NCBI GenBank assembly: GCA_001829495.1
Contig: MIBJ01000047.1
Coordinates: 1,443 to 42,794 of the forward strand
Length of the DNA: 41,352 nt
Direction of reading: 5' to 3'
Origin: Spirochaetes bacterium RBG_16_49_21
GTDB taxonomy: Bacteria; Spirochaetota; UBA4802; UBA5550
The position numbers and the translations under genes were made by a program. This document shows, one piece after another, positions 34,505 through 41,352 of the stretch. Under the pieces are notes generated by a model. It saw only the letters and a list, made by a program, of their open reading frames with translations, searched no databases and was not told the origin of the DNA. Numbering within the stretch: position 1 is the first letter of the stretch; each line of letters opens with the position of its first letter.

Positions 34505-36004
34505 TCACCGGTACATATCATGAAATTTTTCGGTCAGATACCCAAGATACGGAGCGACCGGGATATCCCCTCCGGTAATCGAGGCTGCCAGCTCTCCGAG
34601 CGTATACCGGGATCCCTGACTGTGGACGTTCTTCCTGAGCCACGAAAGGAGCGCGTCAAATCTTCCCTCCTCGATCTCTTTCGGAAGAAGAGGATGGTCT
34701 TCTACCGCTTTGCGGAAGAGCTGGGCTGACAGGAGATTGCCGATCACATAGGTCGGGAAATATCCGATGGATCCGTGGGCCCAGTGTATATCCTGAAGGC
34801 AGCCCTGCGCGTCGTCCGGCGGCGTGATTCCGAGGTATTCATGGTACTTCGCGTTCCAGAGCTCCGGGATATCCGTGGCCGTTACCACGCCGGCGATGAG
34901 GTCTTTCTCTATTTCAAATCTGATGAAGATGTGGAGGTTATACGTAAGCTCGTCCGATTCGACCCGGATATAGCTTTGTTTTACCTGATTGACGGCCCGG
35001 TAAAACTGCTCCTGATCAACTGAATCGAGCTGGCCCGGGAAATAGGTTTTGAGGATCGGGAGATAGTGCTTCCAGAAGCCCCTGCTTCTTCCCACGATAT
35101 TTTCCCAGAGCCGCGACTGGGATTCGTGGACGCCGAGGGATATGGGCTGGCACAGCGGCGTATCGACCAGGTCGAGGGGGAGCCCCTGGTCATAGAGCGC
35201 GTGGCCTCCCTCGTGAATCGTGCTGAAGAGAGCGGAGAGGAGATCGTCCTCGCTGAACCGGGTCGTGATCCTCACGTCATAGGGAGAAAACGAGGTCGTG
35301 AACGGATGCGCCGATCTATCCTGGCGGCCCCTCGTGAAATCGTAATGCATGTCCCTTAATACGAGCATTCCGAACGCCTCCTGCTGTGCGGTGCTGAATT
35401 TCTGGTTCAGGAAGCCGGTTCGCACGCTATCCTTCCGGTCGGCGATTTCCCTTGCCAGCGGGACGATATGGATCTTCAGCTCATTGAAAAGCCGGACAAC
35501 CCGGGTTGTCGTCAATTCCGGCTCATACAGATCAAGAAGCGCGTCATACCGATGCTCCGCATATCCGAGGCATTCAGCCTGCTCTTTGTTGAGCTCAATA
35601 ATTTCAGACAGCACCGGCTGAAACTGCCGGAAATCGGAATTTGCGCGCGCCCTGATCCAGATCGAGTTCGCTCTCGGCGTTATCCGCGCGAGCCGCGCTA
35701 CCAGGTCCCGGGGAATTTTCACTTTTTTGTCATATGCCCTCCGCGCGACGCGGATCATGCTCACTGCATCCGAAAAATAATCTCCTCCCACCTCTTTTTC
35801 CGCCCCTTCAATGAGGCGCGCCGTTTCCTCGGAGGTGAGCCACTGGTGGGCAAGGTCCGAGAGCAGGGCAAGCTGGTCCGCGCGCGGCTTGACTCCGCCT
35901 TCAGGCATGTAGGTCTCCATGTCCCAGCCGAGAACCGCAATTATCTGTTCAAGCCTTGAGATCCTTGCCCATTGTTCTTTAAATCGTTCCAGCATTAAAC
36001 CCAT
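34505..36004 (-). CDS. carboxypeptidase Taq (M32) family metallopeptidase
   Basis: A 499-residue zinc carboxypeptidase. The catalytic motif HEGGHALYDQGLP (about residue 240) is the family's HExxH, and GVHESQSRLWENIVGRS follows with the third ligand Glu. Length fits the family (about 500). ATG 36004 is chosen because GGAGG lies about ten bases upstream; the 27 earlier in-frame codons appear non-coding. It heads the minus-strand group with the ROK kinase and pheST. Confidence 0.93.
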   Translation of the reverse strand: MGLMLERFKEQWARISRLEQIIAVLGWDMETYMPEGGVKPRADQLALLSDLAHQWLTSEETARLIEGAEKEVGGDYFSDAVSMIRVARRAYDKKVKIPRDLVARLARITPRANSIWIRARANSDFRQFQPVLSEIIELNKEQAECLGYAEHRYDALLDLYEPELTTTRVVRLFNELKIHIVPLAREIADRKDSVRTGFLNQKFSTAQQEAFGMLVLRDMHYDFTRGRQDRSAHPFTTSFSPYDVRITTRFSEDDLLSALFSTIHEGGHALYDQGLPLDLVDTPLCQPISLGVHESQSRLWENIVGRSRGFWKHYLPILKTYFPGQLDSVDQEQFYRAVNQVKQSYIRVESDELTYNLHIFIRFEIEKDLIAGVVTATDIPELWNAKYHEYLGITPPDDAQGCLQDIHWAHGSIGYFPTYVIGNLLSAQLFRKAVEDHPLLPKEIEEGRFDALLSWLRKNVHSQGSRYTLGELAASITGGDIPVAPYLGYLTEKFHDMYR

Positions 36005-36150
36005 TACGGCGCATCCTCCAGATATGAATTTGGTAAAACTAATCAAACCGCCCAGAAAATTCAATAACATAAAAATAAATTTCATTGGTTACAAACTGTT
36101 ACAATTTGAAATCAAAGATCCATGTTTTTAATCTATATATCTGGTAAGTA

Positions 36151-36240
36151 GGCTGTCTAAAAAGCTCCCTAAATTCCCTTGGAGGGGGACTTGACCTCCT
36201 CCCCCCTCCTTGGGAGCTTGGGGAGTGTTGTGAGACAGCC
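36151..36240. repeat. short family C-like inverted repeat
   Basis: A 90-base element bounded by perfect eight-base inverted ends, GGCTGTCT (36151-36158) and AGACAGCC (36233-36240). Inside are AAAGCTCCCTAAATTCCCTT with GGAGGGGGACTT, and CCTCCCCCCTCCTTGGGAGC with TTGGGGAG, versions of the arms at 17217 and 25161. It lies in the gap between the carboxypeptidase and the Spy-like gene. Confidence 0.75.
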
Positions 36241-36269
36241 CGGTAAAAATGAATAAGAAGGAGCGATAT

Positions 36270-36713
36270 ATGACAAAGAAAGTGATTTCACTCACGATTA
36301 TTGCGGGGATCGCAGCAGCCGGTATCTTGGCTGCAGGCTGCGCAAAAAAACATTTTTTATGCAAAACGCCGGAAAAAAGGGCGGAGTTTATCGTAAAGAA
36401 GCTCACTCGTACCCTTGATCTTACTGAGGAGCAGGTAGAAAAGCTCAATAAAATCAAGGACGAAATCCTGGCGGCTACGAAAAATATCAGGAACGAGCGG
36501 AAAGCTTTCCGCAATGAGGCGTTGGTCCTCGTCAAAAGCGAAAAGCTTGACAGGAATGCGTTTAATAATCTGATAAGCAGGCGTGAACAGGCCTGGAATG
36601 AGCTTAAGCCGTTGATAATCGATAAGCTTATTGAGTTCCACAGCATGCTTACTCCGGAGCAAAAAAATAAGCTTGCCGAAAAAATGGAGAAGTTCCACCA
36701 TTATTGCGATTAA
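36270..36713 (+). CDS. Spy/CpxP-like periplasmic lipoprotein
   Basis: A 147-residue protein with a lipoprotein signal ending in LAAGC, so it should be anchored to the envelope. Two LTxxQ-type segments (LDLTEEQVEKL near residue 58 and SMLTPEQKNKL near 125) and a helical body match the Spy/CpxP family of envelope stress sensors and chaperones. The ATG at 36270 is favoured over 36249 since AAGGAG lies just upstream of it. It is followed by a CpxR/CpxA-like pair, which supports a role in envelope stress signalling. Confidence 0.88.
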   Translation: MTKKVISLTIIAGIAAAGILAAGCAKKHFLCKTPEKRAEFIVKKLTRTLDLTEEQVEKLNKIKDEILAATKNIRNERKAFRNEALVLVKSEKLDRNAFNNLISRREQAWNELKPLIIDKLIEFHSMLTPEQKNKLAEKMEKFHHYCD

Positions 36714-36723
36714 TATGGGCATT

Positions 36724-36753
36724 TGAAGGCGGGGTTGCGCAACCCCGCCTTCA
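36724..36753 (+). terminator. perfect hairpin between the Spy-like gene and the response regulator gene
   Basis: GAAGGCGGGGTTG and CAACCCCGCCTTC form a near-perfect 13-base stem with a two-base centre. No T run follows, so it may slow or stabilise the transcript rather than end it fully; the next gene begins 21 bases later. Confidence 0.5.
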
Positions 36754-36774
36754 GACGCGCCCCATCATAAAAAT

Positions 36775-37470
36775 ATGAAAAAACGTATCCTCATCATCGA
36801 CGACGATCGAAAGCTCAATTCCCTCCTGACCGATTATTTGACCAAATATAATTTTGACGTGTATTCCATTACCGAGCCTGAACAGGCGCTCAGGGATTTA
36901 AAAAAAATTATTCCTGATATCATCATTCTGGATATCATGCTTCCCGGCATGGACGGCTTTGAGGTCTGCCGGAGGATACGGAAACTCCACAGTATCCCTA
37001 TAATTATGCTCACGGCCCGCGGGGAGGTTGCCGACCGCATTGTCGGCCTTGAGCTGGGAGCGGACGATTATCTGCCCAAGCCATTTGAACCGCGGGAACT
37101 GGCGGCGCGGCTCCAATCGATATTGCGGCGAAGTTCAGGGGAGAAGAAAAGGGACAGGGCGAGCTTCGGCGGGCTTGAAATCGACTACAGCAGGCACCAG
37201 GTAAAGCTGGCCGGGAAGCCGGTTGATCTGACCACCATGGAATTTGAGATACTTTCGCTTTTCTCAAGAAACCCCGGAATAGTATTGAGCAGGGATACGA
37301 TCTTCGAAAAAGTCAAGGGATTGGACGCCGATTCCTTTGACCGCTCCATTGATGTCATGATAAGCCGCCTGAGAAACAAGCTTAACGACGACCCCCAAAA
37401 TCCCCTGTTTTTAAAAACAATATGGGGCGCGGGGTATAAATTCATCGGCACCCTCGATGATGACGGGTGA
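36775..37470 (+). CDS. OmpR/CpxR-type response regulator
   Basis: 231 residues: a receiver with Asp10, Asp11 and phospho-acceptor Asp53 (IIILDIMLPGMDGFEV), Thr in MLTARG near 82 and Lys in DDYLPKPFEPRE, followed by a winged-helix DNA-binding domain (VDLTTMEFEILSLFSRNPGI, then VMISRLRNKLNDDPQNPLF). The gene overlaps the kinase frame end by four bases. No clear ribosome site is seen. With the Spy-like lipoprotein upstream it resembles the Cpx envelope stress system. Confidence 0.93.
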   Translation: MKKRILIIDDDRKLNSLLTDYLTKYNFDVYSITEPEQALRDLKKIIPDIIILDIMLPGMDGFEVCRRIRKLHSIPIIMLTARGEVADRIVGLELGADDYLPKPFEPRELAARLQSILRRSSGEKKRDRASFGGLEIDYSRHQVKLAGKPVDLTTMEFEILSLFSRNPGIVLSRDTIFEKVKGLDADSFDRSIDVMISRLRNKLNDDPQNPLFLKTIWGAGYKFIGTLDDDG

Positions 37471-37475
37471 TCGGT

Positions 37476-38768
37476 ATGAAGATACGGGTTTCGATTTTCA
37501 CCAAGCTTTTTCTTGTCATCATAGCCACGGGTATTCTTATCAATCTGCTGGTCGCGGGATTCTTCAGGCTTAACTTTCTTCGCGATACCGGAAGAATTAC
37601 CGTAAAGAAAAATATAAAAATCTATGCCGATTATCTGATTAATGACATCGGCTTCCCGCCTGATATTGCCCGGGCCCGTGTTCTATCAGACAAAACAGGA
37701 TTTGACATATTAATCAATGGCCCTCGGATGCAATGGGCTTCATCCGATCAAATTCCGGACATCAGTTCAATACGGCGAGAGTATCATTTTGAAAACGTAC
37801 AGAATGCCTTGATCGGTTTCGATAAAGGGGTGTTTATTTTTCTTGAAGAGAGAAACGGATATACGTTCATGCTTTTTAAATCGAGGAGTCCCTTTAAATG
37901 GGATGAAGGATACTTTATTGTTCTGTCGCTATTGTTGACCGTAATTCTCATAGCAGTATACCTGGTGATCAGGAGAATCCTGCAGCCGCTAAAGCTCCTT
38001 TTAAGGAGCGTCAGCGAGATAGCAGCGGGAAATCTTCAGTACCAGGCTCCGGTACGCAGTAAAGACGAGCTTGGCGAGCTCACTGAATCTTTTAACGACA
38101 TGAAAAACACTCTAAAAGACATGCTGAAATCCAAGGAAAAGCTTTTACTGGATGTGAGTCATGAGCTCAGATCGCCGCTTACAAGAATCAAGGTGGCAAT
38201 CGAATTTATCGAAGACGAGGGCCTTCGTGGGACTATCGATGAAGAGGTTAACGAGATGGAACAGATGATCTCTGAGATACTGGAGACCGAGCGGCTCGCG
38301 TATTTGAACGGGAACCTGAAAACAGAAGAGATCGATGTTATCTCGTTGATAAACGAAATAGCCAATGAGCTGAATATCAATAGCGCCGCGTTAAAGATAG
38401 AGAGTCCCGGTTCGCCGGTAATGGTTCGGGGCGACAGGACATGGATAAAGATCGTGATCCGGAACGTCCTGGATAATGCCGTAAAATACTCAAACACGGA
38501 TGAATATCCGGCGGAGATTTTTTTCAGCGGTGGCGATGATATGCTGGTTATCGAGATTCAGGACCACGGCTCGGGCATTGCGGAGAGGGATATCCCCTAT
38601 GTTTTTGAGCCCTTTTACCGTGTAGACGATTCCCGGTCGAGAAAGACCGGCGGATACGGCCTCGGGCTTTCCATTTGCAAAAAAATAATCGAGGCGCATG
38701 GAGGCGCGATAGATATTAAAAGCAGCGTGGGAAAGGGGACCTCGATCATTCTTAAATTCAGGAAATAG
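37476..38768 (+). CDS. CpxA-like sensor histidine kinase
   Basis: 430 residues: TM1 (FTKLFLVIIATGILINLLVA, about 7-26), a periplasmic loop to about 145, TM2 (FIVLSLLLTVILIAVYLVIR), HAMP to about 220, the H box LLLDVSHELRSPLTRIKVA with phospho-His near residue 229, N box NVLDNAVKYSN and G boxes DHGSGIAERDI and GGYGLGLSICKKI. ATG 37476 follows GGTGA by five bases and is better supported than GTG 37467. It is the partner of the preceding regulator. It ends 15 bases before the convergent receptor gene. Confidence 0.93.
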   Translation: MKIRVSIFTKLFLVIIATGILINLLVAGFFRLNFLRDTGRITVKKNIKIYADYLINDIGFPPDIARARVLSDKTGFDILINGPRMQWASSDQIPDISSIRREYHFENVQNALIGFDKGVFIFLEERNGYTFMLFKSRSPFKWDEGYFIVLSLLLTVILIAVYLVIRRILQPLKLLLRSVSEIAAGNLQYQAPVRSKDELGELTESFNDMKNTLKDMLKSKEKLLLDVSHELRSPLTRIKVAIEFIEDEGLRGTIDEEVNEMEQMISEILETERLAYLNGNLKTEEIDVISLINEIANELNINSAALKIESPGSPVMVRGDRTWIKIVIRNVLDNAVKYSNTDEYPAEIFFSGGDDMLVIEIQDHGSGIAERDIPYVFEPFYRVDDSRSRKTGGYGLGLSICKKIIEAHGGAIDIKSSVGKGTSIILKFRK

Positions 38769-38783
38769 TTTTTCCAGACTTCC

Positions 38784-41352
38784 TTAAAATTTCACCTCTA
38801 CGCCGATTACCGGCGCAATTCCTCCGAGCACTCTGAATCCGCCTTCCGATTCTCGGCTTGAATATCCTTTAGGATTAACCCCCGGGATATAGGGTAAAAA
38901 GGGATACGGTGTTTCGTAATTGGTTGTAGGCTTGAAAAGGGGCGCATAAGCGTCAATTACGCCGATATAGAAGCTCACATAACCCCATGAAAGCGGCTCT
39001 TTATAAGAATACTTGAGATCAAGACGGTGATTGACCGGAAAATGCGCCGTATTTCTTGTCGGATTATATACGGGAAGGTAAAATGTGCCGCTAAACGGGC
39101 CGCTTCCGGTACCGGTCAATGTGGAACTCGTTTTAATATTGGTGTAAGGGAATGATGTCCAGATTTGCCATTGGCCGCTGATCGTATGCTTCCCGAAAAT
39201 GTAGCCGAGAATTACCTTGTAAGAATGCACCCGTTCGTATTGGGCATTTATCCACCGGTTACCGCTCGTATCATATACCGAGGGGTTTGAAATGCCCCTC
39301 CAAAACATGGTATCCTGCGACTCGTTTTGCGTTTGGAATTCCAACCCCGTTGTCGGGAGAAAGAGTCCCGATCGCTCCTTGGACTGCGTGTACGCGTAGC
39401 TCATCCAGCCAAACCATGTATTCGTGTTTGTGCTTGGTTTTTTTCGAAGCATAACTTCCAGGCCGTACGAACGCATCCTCCCTGAATTCATTCCGACGCG
39501 GTATGACCCACCACTGCCGATATGGGGATAGGTTTCGAATAAATCGTAGAAATAATTGTAGAAGCCTTCAAGTGAAAAGGAATATAGATCGTATACCTGT
39601 TCCATGGAGGCCGCGGCATGCGTCGCCCGTTCAGGTTTTGCATAATGCGCCTTTGCATACAGGGGGTTGTTGTTTATTATTGAGTTGGGGTTAATCTGAA
39701 CGAACGAGCTGTACATCCCTGCGCCGGCGGAAAGCGTGGTGCCGCTTTCAAATTCATAGCTCACGGTTCCCCGCGGGTCTACGGTAGCGGTATTGGAGCG
39801 CTTCAAGTAATCGGCCCGCACTCCGGGAGTGACGGTTAATCCCTTATAGGTAAAACGATTTTCCAGATAGCCTCCGAAAGCGTGGTTCTGGAAACTGGCA
39901 TTTACCGGGTAGGTGGTCACGAATAAATCGTCGGTTAACGGGCTTCCAGATCTTAAATAATTGTAACCAAGGTCCCCGCTTCCGTGATAATCGTATAAAT
40001 AGTAGGCGTATTCCATTTCGCCCTGGAGGAAGGCGTGATTTTTAATCCAATTGATTTGAAAGCCGTCTTTTACGCCGAACTGGTAGGGGTATGATTTTGA
40101 CGTGCCGTAATTTGGAAGGCCGGGAAGGAAGTTAGCTCTTATATACGTCGAGAGAAAGCTTGTATCTGTTATGTGATAATTATGTTCGCTCCAGCTTGAA
40201 TATGCAAGCAGGCGATTGGTAAAGCGCTTTGACGAATACGTGTAATATAGTCCTTGATTATGAAACATATCATCAATTCTTTCGTCTCTATCATTCGGAT
40301 ATGAGTTGATTTGCTTATCACCGGCGCCCACGCCAAGGACCGTAATGCTGTGATTCTTATTAAAATTGTACTTTAATTTAAACTGATAATCATAATACTC
40401 GGGTTTGCTTTGAGCATTATTCCCGTTGCCTCCCGGGCCGCCGCCTCTTTCTTGATTTTGTGAGCTGGCCTCAATCTCGGCTATGGTATATTCCAATAAG
40501 TTTTTTAAACCGCTGTATCGTCCTCCGAAAATTGCATAACCGGGAGCATAACCAGGGACATAACCGGGAGTTTCTTCTTTCGCCGCTTCATCTTCAGTTT
40601 TGTTTCGAGGAAGGGGGACTTTTAGAAGAAGCGAGGTGGTGAGCATGTTCAAATCAAAGACACCCCCGAATCTGTCGACAGAGTCTGCGGTATTGATATT
40701 TATGACCGATCCCAGGGAGTTTCCGTATTTAGCAGGGAAGCAGGATGAGTAGAGGTCTATCCCTTTCATGAAATCAGGCGCGATGGTCGAGTTCTCTGAG
40801 CTAAAATGCAGGGGATAATTGAGCGGCATGCCGTCAATATAATACCGGTTAAAGGCGGGTTTTACTCCCCTGATTATCAAATCTCCTTTCAGTCCGTTGG
40901 TGCGCTGAATTCCGGGAAAAATCACCATGGCGTTCAGAGGGTCATCATACGACCCGGGGATTTCCTTGAAGTCCTCGGCATCCATGGATCGACGGGAAAG
41001 CTTCTGTATGGGCCGTTCGCCTCTGATCACTATTCCCTGTTCATCCCTTCCGACAGGTTTCAGATAAAAATCGTACCGAATGCTCGTACTAATATCCAGA
41101 TTCATCGTTACGGGTTTAAAGCCGGGAGATGTCACCCGAATGGTATAGTTCCCGGGTCCGGGGATCATCACCTGATACCGGCCATTTTTATCGCTCCTTC
41201 CCAATATTTGGGCTTCCTTTATGTTGATAAAAGCTGTGATCGGTTTTTTTGCGGCACTAGTGATGCTTCCACTGAGGATGATTTTCTGCCTGGCCTGGGC
41301 GCGGATTATTTCCTGATCGCCTCCTATGCAGATCAGTATTGATAATAAAGGA
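38784..41352 (-). CDS. TonB-dependent outer membrane receptor with carboxypeptidase-regulatory-like domain (5' end outside the window)
   Basis: The frame is open to the right edge, so the gene is partial; a hydrophobic segment (LLSILICIGG) near the edge suggests the end of a signal peptide. Next comes a carboxypeptidase-regulatory-like beta sandwich (about 41090-41280; ILSGSITSAAKKPITAFINI ... GNYTIRVTSPGFKPV), then the plug (PLNAMVIFPGIQ, GDLIIRGVKPAFNRYYIDGM) and a 22-strand barrel ending GVEVKF, whose last residue is aromatic as in such barrels. An unusual GYVPGYAPGYA stretch and a GGGPGGNGNN insertion lie in the loop region. Substrate unknown; the fold is used for import of siderophores, vitamins or glycans. 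Confidence 0.9.
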   Translation of the reverse strand, partial: PLLSILICIGGDQEIIRAQARQKIILSGSITSAAKKPITAFINIKEAQILGRSDKNGRYQVMIPGPGNYTIRVTSPGFKPVTMNLDISTSIRYDFYLKPVGRDEQGIVIRGERPIQKLSRRSMDAEDFKEIPGSYDDPLNAMVIFPGIQRTNGLKGDLIIRGVKPAFNRYYIDGMPLNYPLHFSSENSTIAPDFMKGIDLYSSCFPAKYGNSLGSVININTADSVDRFGGVFDLNMLTTSLLLKVPLPRNKTEDEAAKEETPGYVPGYAPGYAIFGGRYSGLKNLLEYTIAEIEASSQNQERGGGPGGNGNNAQSKPEYYDYQFKLKYNFNKNHSITVLGVGAGDKQINSYPNDRDERIDDMFHNQGLYYTYSSKRFTNRLLAYSSWSEHNYHITDTSFLSTYIRANFLPGLPNYGTSKSYPYQFGVKDGFQINWIKNHAFLQGEMEYAYYLYDYHGSGDLGYNYLRSGSPLTDDLFVTTYPVNASFQNHAFGGYLENRFTYKGLTVTPGVRADYLKRSNTATVDPRGTVSYEFESGTTLSAGAGMYSSFVQINPNSIINNNPLYAKAHYAKPERATHAAASMEQVYDLYSFSLEGFYNYFYDLFETYPHIGSGGSYRVGMNSGRMRSYGLEVMLRKKPSTNTNTWFGWMSYAYTQSKERSGLFLPTTGLEFQTQNESQDTMFWRGISNPSVYDTSGNRWINAQYERVHSYKVILGYIFGKHTISGQWQIWTSFPYTNIKTSSTLTGTGSGPFSGTFYLPVYNPTRNTAHFPVNHRLDLKYSYKEPLSWGYVSFYIGVIDAYAPLFKPTTNYETPYPFLPYIPGVNPKGYSSRESEGGFRVLGGIAPVIGVEVKF

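Overview
The window looks like chromosomal DNA of a motile, diderm, probably anaerobic bacterium of about 50 % GC, most likely a spirochaete or a close relative. A FlgN-like chaperone, flgK, flgL, fliW and csrA lie in one strand-consistent block; this order is known from Borrelia and Treponema (and from Firmicutes). Lipoproteins, periplasmic proteins and a TonB-dependent receptor argue for an outer membrane. A ferredoxin-type 2-oxoacid oxidoreductase and a rubrerythrin-like protein argue for anaerobic life. This placement is inferred from gene order and family content only.

Layout: (1) 1-8070, + strand: a large orphan protein with glycosyltransferase-like motifs, then flgN-flgK-flgL, an intergenic repeat, fliW-csrA and a YhhN-family membrane protein. 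(2) 8071-10922: a minus-strand protein with a possible degenerate CheW-like tail, then a pair for the archaeal-type early shikimate route (ADH synthase and dehydroquinate synthase II). (3) 11181-17208: a seven-gene operon with the four subunits of a pyruvate/2-oxoacid:ferredoxin oxidoreductase (gamma-delta-alpha-beta) followed by NuoE-like, NuoF/HydB-like and short NuoG/HydA-N-like proteins. It looks like an NAD-coupled 2-oxoacid oxidoreductase and is the most interesting metabolic system here. (4) 17217-20278: rubrerythrin-like protein, pentapeptide lipoprotein, a stand-alone EF-Tu domain-2-like protein, a NamZ (DUF1343) gene remnant, and a receiver-HATPase fusion. (5) 20458-25076: a periplasmic orphan, UDP-glucose dehydrogenase, and a minus-strand group of tatD, yjbQ and a secreted protein with an internal duplication. 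(6) 25469-29915: FmdB zinc-ribbon protein, a 623-residue orphan behind a PCMT, then GerMN and CYTH proteins. (7) 30044-36004, minus strand: M32 carboxypeptidase, ROK kinase, pheS, pheT. (8) 36270-41352: a Spy/CpxP-like lipoprotein with a CpxR/CpxA-like two-component pair, and a TonB-dependent receptor that runs off the right edge.

The intergenic spaces are seeded with GC-rich, doubly inverted repeats of at least three families (A: 6248 and 18488; B: 7912 and 22534; C: 17217, 25161, 36151 and a scrap at 19281). Each has two inward-facing hairpin arms, as in REPINs or MITEs. One family B copy appears to supply the last codons and stop of tatD, and family C ends right at the ribosome binding site of the rubrerythrin-like gene.

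I saw no tRNA, rRNA, CRISPR array, transposase or phage gene. All functions are read from motifs and family knowledge; no searches were run.
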